The notes under the pieces are model-generated. The model made no database searches, had not been told where the DNA came from, and was given only the letters and a program-made list of their open reading frames with translations. Source: Gemmatimonas sp. (GTDB lineage Bacteria > Gemmatimonadota > Gemmatimonadetes > Gemmatimonadales > Gemmatimonadaceae). Taken from it: a stretch of 49,244 nt of DNA. Below are positions 8,562-16,848 of the stretch, in pieces. A program made the position numbers and the translations under genes. The stretch lies in assembly GCA_025361705.1 (NCBI GenBank), contig JANYJW010000070.1:1-49244 (forward strand), read 5' to 3'. The stretch's first letter is position 1. Every line of letters begins with the position of its first letter.

Positions 8562-9305
8562 GTGTCCGATTCCACACTTCGCTGTCCAGGTTGCGGCGCT
8601 CCCGCCGCTGCCGACAGCGCCGCGTGCGACTACTGCGGCGCGGCGCTCGCCACCGTAACCTGCCCGTCGTGCTTTGCGCCGCTCTTTGCCGGCAGCCGGT
8701 TCTGCGCGCGATGCGGCGCTGAGGCGGCACGCACCGTGCTCGACGACGAGTCGAAGCGCAAGTGTCCGCGTTGCGCAGAGGAGATGCAGGCGCTGCAGCT
8801 CGGCGCAACGATCGTTCGCGAGTGCGCCACCTGCGGCGGATTGTGGGTCGACCCGTCGACGCTGCAAAAGCTCTGCGATGACCGCGAAGCGCATGCCGGC
8901 GTCGAGTCGACCCTTGCCGCGCGCACACCGACGAACACCGCGCCTACCGATACGGTGCGCTACATTCCCTGCCCGCACTGCGCCAAGCTGATGAACCGCG
9001 TGAACTTCGCGCACTCGTCCGGCGTGATCATGGATGTCTGCAAGTCCCACGGCGTGTGGCTCGATCGCGGCGAGCTGCAGCGCGTGGTCGGCTTTGTGGA
9101 GCGGGGCGGATTGTCGGCTGAGCGCGAGCACGAGCGCCAGCAGCTCGTGGAAGAACGGCGGCGGCTCGAGGCGGCCAAGGCCGCCGGCGCGACGCCGATG
9201 AACGATTACGGCGGCATCACCATCAGTATGGCGCGACGGAACTCGTCCTCCGGCTCGCCCGTCGAGCATTTCCTGTCCGATGCGCTCGGCCTGTTCCTCA
9301 CGTGA
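8562..9305 (+). CDS. Multi-zinc-ribbon protein with two zf-TFIIB domains
   Basis: A cytoplasmic protein of about 247 residues dominated by zinc ribbons. A double zinc ribbon comes first (CPGCGA, CDYCGA, CPSC, CARCGAE), then a zf-TFIIB unit (CPRCAEEM...CATCGGLWVD). A second zf-TFIIB-like unit follows (CPHCAKLM...CKSHGVWLDRGEL), ending in the typical WLDRGEL helix. A charged coiled-coil-like stretch (REHERQQLVEERRRLEAAKA) comes next. I chose GTG 8562 because the conserved part begins immediately after it; in-frame ATGs at 8400 and 8421 would add 54 or 47 residues without family character. The SPFH gene follows by 43 bases. In Bacillus subtilis the zinc-ribbon protein YdjG and the SPFH protein YdjI work together with PspA at the membrane, and a similar partnership is inferred here. 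Confidence 0.85.
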   Translation: MSDSTLRCPGCGAPAAADSAACDYCGAALATVTCPSCFAPLFAGSRFCARCGAEAARTVLDDESKRKCPRCAEEMQALQLGATIVRECATCGGLWVDPSTLQKLCDDREAHAGVESTLAARTPTNTAPTDTVRYIPCPHCAKLMNRVNFAHSSGVIMDVCKSHGVWLDRGELQRVVGFVERGGLSAEREHERQQLVEERRRLEAAKAAGATPMNDYGGITISMARRNSSSGSPVEHFLSDALGLFLT

Positions 9306-9348
9306 GGCGACAGGCATTCTTGATGCGGGACTTCCATCTGAGGATCCA

Positions 9349-10464
9349 ATGACGCTGCGCGAGTTCATCAGCGGTGAGTTGATCGATGTCATCGAATGGC
9401 TCGAAGACTCCCCCGACGCGATGGTGTGGCGGTTTGCGCGCCCACAGAACGAGATCAAGAATGGCGCGCAACTCATCGTGCGTCCCGGACAGTGCGCCGT
9501 CTTCGTCGATCAGGGGACCGTCGCCGATGTCTTCATGCCCGGCCGGCACGAGCTCGTGACGCGCAATCTCCCCGTGCTGTCGAAGCTGCGCGGCTGGAAG
9601 TACGGGTTCGAGAGTCCGTTCAAGGCCGACGTCGTCTTCGTCAGCACGCGGCAGTTCCCGAGTCACAAGTGGGGCACCAAGACGCCGGTGATGGTGAATG
9701 CGCGCGAACTCGGCGCGGTGCGCCTGCGGGCGTACGGCACGTTCATCGTTCGCGTGATCAACGCGAAGACCTTCGTCACCGAGCTCGTCGGAGCGAACGC
9801 CGACTACCGCATCGAGCAGATTGCCGATCAGGTGCGTGACATGATTGTCGCGCGGTTCGCCGAGCAACTCGGCGAAGATTCTATTCCAATTCTCGAACTC
9901 GCGTCGCTCTATTCGGAACTCGCGAGTCGGGCGACCGTGCGCCTGGCGCCCGACCTTGCGCCGCTGGGGCTGGAACTCGCCAAGCTCGTCGTCGAGAGCA
10001 TCGCGCTCCCCGACGAAGTGGCGGCAACGCTCGACCAGCGCACGCGCATCGGACTGATCGGCGACATCAGCGCGTACGCCGCGCTGCAGGCGGCCGACGC
10101 CCTGAAGGAATCGGCGCGCAATCCCGGGACGGGTGGGGCGGGTGCCGCGGTTGGCGTCGGCATCGCGATGGCGGGACAACTGGCGTCTGCAGCGGCGAAT
10201 GCCATGCATCCGTCGCCGCCGCCGCCGCTTGCGCCGTCAGCCGGCGGCCAGACAGCGGTGCCGCCTCCGATCCCTCAGAACCCCGCGTTCTTCGTTGCCG
10301 TTGACGGACAACCCAAAGGTCCGTTCGACATCGCGGCGCTGCGCGCGCAACAGGCCGGCACGCCAGTCACGGTCGACACACTCGTCTGGCGCGACGGCAT
10401 GGCGCAGTGGGCCGCGGCCGGAACAGTGCCCGAGTTGGCCGTCCTGTTTGGAGGCGCGAAGTAA
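9349..10464 (+). CDS. SPFH-domain (YdjI/'virion core'-type) protein with C-terminal GYF_2 domain
   Basis: This 371-residue protein starts with the segment typical of the YdjI-type SPFH family (FISGELIDVIEWLEDSPDAMVWRF), then an SPFH/band-7 core (about residues 30-230) including SQFPxxKWGT-like and RAYGTFIVRV segments. An Ala/Gly- and then Pro-rich linker (PSPPPPLAPS) leads to a C-terminal GYF_2 domain (FVAVDGQPKGPFD...LVWRDGMAQW, about 305-365). In many relatives the C-terminal module is a zinc ribbon; here that function may be carried by the separate zinc-ribbon protein upstream. GAGGA six bases before ATG 9349 supports the start. The protein is expected to assemble on the inner membrane under envelope stress (inference). 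Confidence 0.88.
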   Translation: MTLREFISGELIDVIEWLEDSPDAMVWRFARPQNEIKNGAQLIVRPGQCAVFVDQGTVADVFMPGRHELVTRNLPVLSKLRGWKYGFESPFKADVVFVSTRQFPSHKWGTKTPVMVNARELGAVRLRAYGTFIVRVINAKTFVTELVGANADYRIEQIADQVRDMIVARFAEQLGEDSIPILELASLYSELASRATVRLAPDLAPLGLELAKLVVESIALPDEVAATLDQRTRIGLIGDISAYAALQAADALKESARNPGTGGAGAAVGVGIAMAGQLASAAANAMHPSPPPPLAPSAGGQTAVPPPIPQNPAFFVAVDGQPKGPFDIAALRAQQAGTPVTVDTLVWRDGMAQWAAAGTVPELAVLFGGAK

Positions 10465-10473
10465 CGGGGCGCG

Positions 10474-12351
10474 TCAGCTTCTGAAGACGTCGAGCGCCAG
10501 CTCCACTTTCCCGAACGGCGCCGACACCTGCACGCCCTGCACCACGCCGCGCACACGGTCCAGCATCTCGCGCGCAATCGCGATGCCCTCGGCCAGCGCG
10601 TGCTCCTTGGACTGCTCGCTCGCGCGGCGCATGCGATCGATCACCGCCTGCGGCACGGTCACGCCTGGCACCTCGTTGGCGAGGAACTCGGCGTTGCGCG
10701 CCGACACCAGCGGCCAGATGCCCGCCACCACCGGGACGCGCGTTCCCTCCACCTGCTTCAGGAAGCTCTCGAGCATTGCGGTGTCAAAGACGGGCTGCGT
10801 CACTGCGAACTCGGCTCCGGCGTCCACCTTCCACGCGAAGCGCTTGAGCTCGTGCGCGACGTCGATCGCCGCCGGGTTCACCCCGACGCCAATCACATAG
10901 CGCGTGGGCGCGCCAATGCTGTTGCCGCCCGGGTCCACGCCGTGGTTGAGCCGGCTCACGAGGTTGGTGAGGCCGATGGCGTCGATGTCGAAGACCGCGG
11001 TGGCGTCGGGATACGGTCCCATCTTGGGCGGGTCGCCCGTGATGAGCAGCACGTTGTGCAGCCCCAGCGCGGAGGCACCAAGCAGGTCGGAGAGCATGCC
11101 CAGCAGGTTGCGGTCGCGGCAGGCGTAGTGCGTCACCGTCTCGATGCCGCATTCCCGTTCGATGAGCACGCTCGTGGCGATGGCGCTCATGCGGCTTTGC
11201 GCGCGCGGCCCGTCGGGCACATTCACCGCGTCAACGCCGGCCGCCTTCAACTTGCGCACCTCGGCCAGCATCTTCGATGGGTCAACGCCGCGCGGCGGCA
11301 CGATCTCGACACTTGTCACGAACTCGCCCGCGGCGATCTTGCGTCCCCACGCCGAGCGTTCGGCCAGCGGCACCGGCGCCACGGCGTGCGATTCGTGATG
11401 CACGGCCACGCGCGACAGGCGTCCGCCGCCGGCCGATCCCTCGACGGTCACGTGGCGCGGCACGAGCGGCCGCACGCCGTCCACCATGGCGCGAATGTGC
11501 TCGGGCGTCGTGCCGCAGCATCCGCCGACGAGACGCACGCCAGCCTGAATGAGGTGCCGCGCGTAGTTGGCCGTGTACTCCGGACTCGCCATGTACATCG
11601 CCCGCCCGCCGACGTCGCGCGGCATGCCGGCGTTGGGCATGGCCGACAATTTCTTCGTCGTGACCAGCGCCATCCGCTCGATGGTCTCGAGCACCGTTTG
11701 CGGACCCACCGAGCAATTGAGCCCGATGAGGTCGGCGCCCGTGGCGTCGAGCGCCTCGGCGATCTCCTCCGGTGGCACGCCGAAGACTGTAGCGCCATCG
11801 GCGTTGACCGTCACCTGCGCTATGACCGGGAGCGATGGGGCCACGACGCGTGCGGCGCGCACGGCCTGCAGGATTTCGTCGAGGTCGCTGAACGTCTCCA
11901 GAATGAAGCAGTCCACGCCGCCGTCGCGCAGCGCCGTCATCTGCTCCTCGAAGAGCGCCTGCGCTTCCAGGCGTGACGTGGGCCCGTACGGCTCGATGCG
12001 CAGCCCGAGCGGGCCGATGGCGCCCGCCACGAGCGCCTGGTCGCCTGCCGCCTCGCGGGCGAGCGTGGCCGCGGCGACGTTGAACTCGCGCACCTGCGCC
12101 TCGAGCCCGTAGTGCTGCAGCTTGGGACGGTTGGCGCCGAACGAATTGGTTTCGAGCAGCTCGGCGCCGGCACGCACGTAGTCGGCGTGGATGCCGCGCA
12201 CCAGGTCGGGCTGGCGCACGTTCAGCTCGTCGTAGCACTGGTTGATGAAGACGCCCTTGGCATACAGCATCGTGCCCATGGCGCCATCGGCAATCACCAC
12301 CTGCTCGGGGTCGAGCAGGCGCCTGCGCAGTTCGTCGCGCGTCGCGCTCAT
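10474..12351 (-). CDS. yitJ: Bifunctional homocysteine S-methyltransferase / methylenetetrahydrofolate reductase
   Basis: A 625-residue fusion like Bacillus YitJ. Residues 1 to about 300 form a homocysteine methyltransferase TIM barrel (DGAMGTMLY, ETNSFGAN, GLNCSVGP, GGCCGTTPEH) with the zinc cysteines intact. Residues from about 335 to 625 are the FAD-dependent MTHFR barrel (TSVEIVPPRG, THYACRDRN, LLITGDPPK, AVTQPVFD), which makes 5-methyl-THF from methylene-THF. Its ATG overlaps the metH stop by four bases, so the two are co-translated: the MTHFR half should feed methyl-THF to MetH. Because the N-terminal half can itself accept homocysteine in principle, the operon encodes two homocysteine-binding domains of this type. 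The B. subtilis symbol is used for its domain architecture. Confidence 0.93.
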   Translation of the reverse strand: MSATRDELRRRLLDPEQVVIADGAMGTMLYAKGVFINQCYDELNVRQPDLVRGIHADYVRAGAELLETNSFGANRPKLQHYGLEAQVREFNVAAATLAREAAGDQALVAGAIGPLGLRIEPYGPTSRLEAQALFEEQMTALRDGGVDCFILETFSDLDEILQAVRAARVVAPSLPVIAQVTVNADGATVFGVPPEEIAEALDATGADLIGLNCSVGPQTVLETIERMALVTTKKLSAMPNAGMPRDVGGRAMYMASPEYTANYARHLIQAGVRLVGGCCGTTPEHIRAMVDGVRPLVPRHVTVEGSAGGGRLSRVAVHHESHAVAPVPLAERSAWGRKIAAGEFVTSVEIVPPRGVDPSKMLAEVRKLKAAGVDAVNVPDGPRAQSRMSAIATSVLIERECGIETVTHYACRDRNLLGMLSDLLGASALGLHNVLLITGDPPKMGPYPDATAVFDIDAIGLTNLVSRLNHGVDPGGNSIGAPTRYVIGVGVNPAAIDVAHELKRFAWKVDAGAEFAVTQPVFDTAMLESFLKQVEGTRVPVVAGIWPLVSARNAEFLANEVPGVTVPQAVIDRMRRASEQSKEHALAEGIAIAREMLDRVRGVVQGVQVSAPFGKVELALDVFRS

Positions 12352-15300
12352 GGGGTCCCCTCAGCTGCGGTGCGCACCGCGTAGTACTTGCACTCCGGGT
12401 GGTGCAGGACGATGGCCGCGGTGCTCTGTTCGGGAATGAGCTGGAACGCGTCGGTGAGCGTCATGCCGAGCGCCTGCTCCGCCGGGAGCAGGCGAAAGAG
12501 CGGGCCGTGGTCATCAAGGTCGGGGCAGGCGCCGTAGCCCCACGAGTAGCGCTTCCCCTGCTCGGCGTTGAGCGACAGCTCCGTGCGAATTCGCGCGTGC
12601 ATCCACTGCGCCGTCGCCTCGGCCGTCTCGACGGCCAGTCCGTGCACGAGAAATGCCTCGCTGTATTCACCGGCCGCCTGCAGCGTGGCGAATCGCTCCG
12701 ACGCGGCCTGGCCCACGGTCACGATCTGCAGGGCGATGACGTCCATTTCGTCGGTCGCGGTGGGGCGCACGTAATCGGCGAGGCAGAGCCGCTCGCGCCC
12801 CGCCTGCCGCGGAAACGCAAAGCGGGCAATCTCGCGGCGCGCCCCACCGTCGCTCTCGTAGGCCGCGGGATCGTAGACGACAATCGCGTTGCCGTCGGCC
12901 TGCACCGGGAAGTAGCCGTACACCGCCTGCGGCTGCAGCCAGCCGTCGCGCGCTGCCTCCGCCTCGAGGCGGCGGCGCGCCGGTTCGAACTCGTCGCGCA
13001 CGATCGCCTCATAGCCCTCGCCCGAGCCGCGGCCGCCCCACTGCAGGCGGTACAGTTCGTCGAGGTCGAGCAGCGCAAAGACCTCGGCGAGCGGGATGTC
13101 GCGCAGCACGCGCGGGCCGAAGAACGGCGCAGCCGGGATGGCAACGTCGGCCTTCACGTCGCTGCGCGTGCCGCCACTCTCGCCGGCGCGCACGTCCTTG
13201 CCGACGTTCGCGCGCAGAAAGACATCGTCGCGTGCGTCATCCATGAGCTGCCGGGTGAGCGCGGCCCGCGTGGCGGGGTCCTGCAAGCGGTCCATCGTCT
13301 CGAGTCCTTCGAACGCATCCTTGCAATAGAAGACGCCGGGGGCGTACGCGCGCTCGCCGTCGACGAACATCGCGCGGCGCCCGAAGCGCCGGTTGATGGC
13401 CGCGCCGCCGATGAGCACCGGCAGCTGCAACCCGCGCCGGTCGAGTTCCTGCACGCAGAGCGGCATCTGCTTGGACGTGCTCACGAGCAGCGCGCTGAGA
13501 CCGATGGCGTCCGCCTTCAGCTCGATGGCCTTGTCGACGATGGTGTTCACGGGCACCTGCTTGCCGAGGTCGTGCACCGTGTAGCCGTTGTTGGCGAGGA
13601 TCGTGTGCACCAGCGACTTGCCGATGTCGTGCACGTCGCCGTACACCGTGGCGAGCACCACCGTCCCCTTGGTGTAGCCCTCCTGCCGCTCGAGAAATTG
13701 CTCGAGGTGCTGCACCGCGCGCTTCATCACCTCGGCGCTCTGCAGCACGAACGGGAGAATCAGCTCCCCGGCGCCGAACTTGTCGCCCACTTCCTTCATC
13801 GCCGGCAGCAGCACCTCGTTGAGCACGCGTACCGGGTGGTTGCGCACCTGCGCCGCGTCGAGCGCCGCCTCGATGCCCTCCTTCTTGCGGTGCACCACCA
13901 TCCAGTGCACGCGCTGCTCGGCCGTCATGCCCTCGGTCGGATCGGCCTTCTCCGCCATCTGCCGTCCGCCATCTGCCATCTGCGAGAAGTGCTCAATGAG
14001 CCGCTGCAGCGCATCCGGCGCCCGATTGTAGATCAGCGCATCGGCAAGCGCCCGTTCTGCCGCCGGGATCTCCGCATACGGCGTGATGTGTGCCGGGTTC
14101 ACGATGGCCGCGTCGAGTCCGGCCTGCACGCAGTGGTGCAGGAAGACGGAGTTGAGCACGCCGCGCGCCGCCGGATCCAGGCCGAACGACACGTTGCTGA
14201 CGCCAAGGATGGTCAGCACGCCGGGCAGCGCGCCCTTGATGGCGCGGATGCCGTCGATGGTCTCGTGCGCCGAGTCGATCCACTCCGCATCGCCGGTGGC
14301 GAGCGTGAACGTGAGCGCGTCGAACAGCAGGTCGTCGGGCGCCATGCCATACTCGCCGACGACGATGTCGTGAATCGCGCGGGCCACGGCGAGCTTGCGC
14401 ACGGCCGTCGTGGCCATGCCGAGCTCATCGATGGTCAGCGCCACGAGCGCCGCGCCGTGCCGCTTGGCGATGGGCACCACGGCCGCGATGCGCGCGCGGC
14501 CATTCTCCATGTTGATCGAGTTCACCAGCGCGCGACCCGGCACGTGCTCCAGCGCGCGGGCAATCACCTCGGGCTCGGTGCTGTCGATCATCAGCGGCGT
14601 CTCCACCGACTGCGACAGCAGGCGCACCACCTTTTCCATCTGGTCGGTTTCGTCGCCGCGCTCGGTGACCGCCACGCAGATGTCGAGCACGTGCGCGCCA
14701 CTGTCCACCTGCTCGCGCGCCACCTCGAGGATCCCCTCGTAGTCATCGGCGAGCAGCAGGCGCTTCACCTTGCGCGACCCCTGCGCGTTGACGCGTTCGC
14801 CGACGAGCAGCGGCGCGGGGTCCTGGTGCAGCGTGATGGCGCGCATCGCTGACGAGACGCGCGGGACGGCGCGAACCGTGCGCGCGGCATGGGTGGGTGC
14901 ATCGGCGCGCACCGCGCGCACCACCGCCGCCAGGTGCGCCGGCGTCGTGCCGCAGCAGCCACCGACGATGCGCACGCCGAACTGCTGCACGAACTCGCGC
15001 AGCGCCGCCGCCATCGGCTCGGGTTCCAGCGGGTAGACCGCATCGCCGGTGCCCGTGTTGAGGGGCAGTCCCGCGTTGGGAATGCAGCTCACGGGGCGCG
15101 TGGCGTGCTCGGTGAGCCAGCGCACCGGCTCGCGCATGTGCTCGGGGCCCGTGGAGCAGTTGAGGCCAATCACGTGCACCGGCAGCGCCTCGAGCGTGGT
15201 CATTGCACTCGCGATGTCGGTGCCGAGCAGCATCCGTCCGCTCGTGTCGAGCGTCACCTGCGCCTGTACGGGAAGACGGCGTCCAAGTTCGGCGAAGAGT

Positions 15301-15866
15301 CGCTCGAAGCCCGCGACGGCCGCCTTCACCTCGAGAATGTCCTGCGACGTCTCGACGAGCAGCACATCGACGCCGCCCTCCGCGAGGTACTTCGCCTGCC
15401 AGTAGTACTGTTCGGCGAGCGCTGCGAAGGTGATGGCCGACAGCGCCGGGTCGCTCGAGCTGGGCAGCATCCCTGTTGGGCCGATGGAACCCGCGACGAA
15501 CCGCGGCTGCTCAGGGGTGGCGTGCGCGTCGCACGCGGCGCGTGCAATGCGTGCCGCCGCCACGTTGATGTCGCGCGCCTTGTCGCCCAGGCCCCATTCC
15601 GCGAGCCGCCGCGGCGTGCTTTGAAACGTGCATGTCTCCACCACGTCGCAGCCCACGGCGAGGAACGACTCGTGGATTTGCTGCACCACGTCCGGTCGCG
15701 TAAGCACCAGGTGGTCGTTGCACCCCTCCAGCGCACCGCCGCCGTAGTCCTCGGCCGTCAGGTGGAAGCGCTGGATGCTCGTGCCCATGGCGCCGTCGTA
15801 GACGAGCACGCGCTCGGCCAGGGCGGCGAGATAGCGCGAGTCGATCTTGGGCGGGGGGAGAGGCAT
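12348..15866 (-). CDS. metH: Cobalamin-dependent methionine synthase MetH
   Basis: At about 1172 residues this is the full four-module enzyme that moves a methyl group from methyl-THF via cobalamin to homocysteine. The modules are: the homocysteine domain with zinc ligands GLNCSTG and GGCCGTTP; a pterin-binding domain (ERVNAQGSRKVKRLL); a cobalamin cap and B12 domain with the axial-His motif DVHDIGKSLV; and a SAM-dependent reactivation domain (RYSWGYGACPD, IPEQSTAAIVLHHP). The folate-to-cap linker near residue 630 contains an unusual QMADGGRQMAE insert made of DNA-level repeats. I chose ATG 15866, just before PPPKIDSRYL; an in-frame start at 15950 would add 28 unlikely residues. No cobalamin or SAM riboswitch consensus was found upstream. 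Confidence 0.96.
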   Translation of the reverse strand: MPLPPPKIDSRYLAALAERVLVYDGAMGTSIQRFHLTAEDYGGGALEGCNDHLVLTRPDVVQQIHESFLAVGCDVVETCTFQSTPRRLAEWGLGDKARDINVAAARIARAACDAHATPEQPRFVAGSIGPTGMLPSSSDPALSAITFAALAEQYYWQAKYLAEGGVDVLLVETSQDILEVKAAVAGFERLFAELGRRLPVQAQVTLDTSGRMLLGTDIASAMTTLEALPVHVIGLNCSTGPEHMREPVRWLTEHATRPVSCIPNAGLPLNTGTGDAVYPLEPEPMAAALREFVQQFGVRIVGGCCGTTPAHLAAVVRAVRADAPTHAARTVRAVPRVSSAMRAITLHQDPAPLLVGERVNAQGSRKVKRLLLADDYEGILEVAREQVDSGAHVLDICVAVTERGDETDQMEKVVRLLSQSVETPLMIDSTEPEVIARALEHVPGRALVNSINMENGRARIAAVVPIAKRHGAALVALTIDELGMATTAVRKLAVARAIHDIVVGEYGMAPDDLLFDALTFTLATGDAEWIDSAHETIDGIRAIKGALPGVLTILGVSNVSFGLDPAARGVLNSVFLHHCVQAGLDAAIVNPAHITPYAEIPAAERALADALIYNRAPDALQRLIEHFSQMADGGRQMAEKADPTEGMTAEQRVHWMVVHRKKEGIEAALDAAQVRNHPVRVLNEVLLPAMKEVGDKFGAGELILPFVLQSAEVMKRAVQHLEQFLERQEGYTKGTVVLATVYGDVHDIGKSLVHTILANNGYTVHDLGKQVPVNTIVDKAIELKADAIGLSALLVSTSKQMPLCVQELDRRGLQLPVLIGGAAINRRFGRRAMFVDGERAYAPGVFYCKDAFEGLETMDRLQDPATRAALTRQLMDDARDDVFLRANVGKDVRAGESGGTRSDVKADVAIPAAPFFGPRVLRDIPLAEVFALLDLDELYRLQWGGRGSGEGYEAIVRDEFEPARRRLEAEAARDGWLQPQAVYGYFPVQADGNAIVVYDPAAYESDGGARREIARFAFPRQAGRERLCLADYVRPTATDEMDVIALQIVTVGQAASERFATLQAAGEYSEAFLVHGLAVETAEATAQWMHARIRTELSLNAEQGKRYSWGYGACPDLDDHGPLFRLLPAEQALGMTLTDAFQLIPEQSTAAIVLHHPECKYYAVRTAAEGTP
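13954..13983. repeat. Iterated CCATCTGC repeat inside the metH linker
   Basis: GCCATCTGCC occurs at 13954-13963 and again at 13968-13977, with a third CATCTGC at 13977-13983. On the coding strand it reads in frame as QMADGGRQMA between the pterin and cobalamin-cap domains. The repeats look like an intergenic-type repeat captured by a tolerant linker. Confidence 0.7.
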
Positions 15867-16000
15867 GGCGGAGTATTGGGTGCGGAGGGCGGAGGCTTGG
15901 AGCGGGGGGACGAGCGGCGTGCGAGGGAGCCCGTGCGGGGGAAAACACAAACGCCTCAGGCGACGGGGCGCCCAAGGCTGGCGCTTTAGCGAAGGATTAG

Positions 16001-16030
16001 CGTGGCCGCAATTTGCCCGAAATTGCCACG
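16001..16030. promoter_or_regulatory. Inverted repeat upstream of metH
   Basis: GCAATTT (16008-16014) and AAATTGC (16020-16026) pair perfectly around GCCCG, and CGTG (16001-16004) pairs with CACG (16027-16030) across a three-base bulge. A separate palindrome, TGCAATTGCA, lies at 16069-16078. This is the only AT-rich part of the 252-base gap before metH, so it is the likeliest promoter or operator region. No T-run follows on the minus strand, which argues against a terminator. Confidence 0.45.
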
Positions 16031-16118
16031 TGGATCGATTGTCTTTCTAATGATCGCTTGCCCCCGAGTGCAATTGCAAGGGAGCGGCGCATGCGTCCCC
16101 ACCTGCGCGAGCCCGCAG

Positions 16119-16523
16119 CTACACGCCCTGCCGCGGCTCGGCAGTCGTCGGGGTCACGCGGTCGCGGCCCGTGGTCTGGGCGCGTGACTGGACATGCGCG
16201 GCGAGTGCCGTCAACCGGGCGCGTTCAAGCGGCAAGCGGAGTTCGGCAAGCACCGCGCGGCGCACCTGGCCGGGAATCGGCGTCGCCGGGTCGCCAAACG
16301 CCACCAGCGCGCCGCCCGGCGCGAGGCCCAGCCCGTGGACGTCGGACATCGTGGTCAGCAGCGCGCGGTCGACCACGGCCAACAGCGGCGGCGCGGCGGC
16401 GGCAACGAACGACGCCTCCGCCACCGACATGGCGGTGAGCACCTGATGGCCCGCAGCGGCCAGCGCCTGGGCAATGCCTTCGAGAAGCGCGGCATCGGTG
16501 CCGACGAGAAGAATGGCAGCCAC
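16119..16523 (-). CDS. Degenerate response-regulator receiver (pseudo-receiver) protein
   Basis: A stand-alone protein of 134 residues with the alternating strand/helix pattern of a CheY-like domain: ILLVGTDAALLEGIAQAL, then AAAPPLLAVVDRALL, then PGGALVAFGDP, then a late LRLPLERARL. D52 lies where the phospho-acceptor aspartate should be and D10 can supply part of the acidic pocket. The conserved Thr/Ser after strand 4 is replaced by Ala/Phe, and the Lys of the KP motif is Arg96 (R-L-P). Phosphorylation-driven switching is therefore doubtful. It sits between yggU and metH in the same orientation, 25 bases after yggU. Its function is unknown; a pseudo-receiver protein-interaction role is inferred. 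Confidence 0.7.
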   Translation of the reverse strand: MAAILLVGTDAALLEGIAQALAAAGHQVLTAMSVAEASFVAAAAPPLLAVVDRALLTTMSDVHGLGLAPGGALVAFGDPATPIPGQVRRAVLAELRLPLERARLTALAAHVQSRAQTTGRDRVTPTTAEPRQGV

Positions 16524-16548
16524 GGTCAGTCGAGTTGGTGGGAAGGAG

Positions 16549-16848
16549 TCATCCGCGTGCGGCCAGCAGTTTCAGGGTGACGTCGGGAGCGTCCACCCCG
16601 TCGACGTCCACGAGTTTCTGGCGCGCCGTGTGGCCGGCCGCGATGCGCACCGCGCGCACTGGCACGCCGAGTGCTTCGGCGATGATGTCGACGACCGCGT
16701 CGTTGGCGGCGCCCTCCACCGGCGGCGCATGCACGCGCACGCGCAGGGCGTCACCGTGCGTGCCGTCGATGCCCGGTTTCCTGGCGCGCGGCTGCACGTG
16801 CACCGCAAAACGCACGCCCTCGCCACGCGACGACACGGTGAACGCCAT
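16549..16848 (-). CDS. yggU: YggU / DUF167 family protein
   Basis: A 99-residue cytoplasmic protein with the DUF167 pattern: FAVHVQPRARKPGIDG, then LRVRVHAPPVEGAANDAVVDIIAEALGVPVRAVRIAAG split across its single domain. The family is widespread, its structure is known, but its biochemical role is unsettled. Its ATG overlaps the yggT stop (ATGA), the usual arrangement in which yggT and yggU are neighbours near cell-division or proline-biosynthesis genes, although no such genes are seen here. Confidence 0.9.
   Translation of the reverse strand: MAFTVSSRGEGVRFAVHVQPRARKPGIDGTHGDALRVRVHAPPVEGAANDAVVDIIAEALGVPVRAVRIAAGHTARQKLVDVDGVDAPDVTLKLLAARG

Noticed and set aside
12399-14852. Plus-strand open frame of 817 codons inside metH
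   Set aside because: Low-complexity His/Arg/Glu-rich translation without motifs; metH on the other strand is unmistakable.
15867-16118. Cobalamin, SAM or SAH riboswitch upstream of metH
   Set aside because: None of the conserved core words of these classes was found on the minus strand; a covariance search would be decisive.
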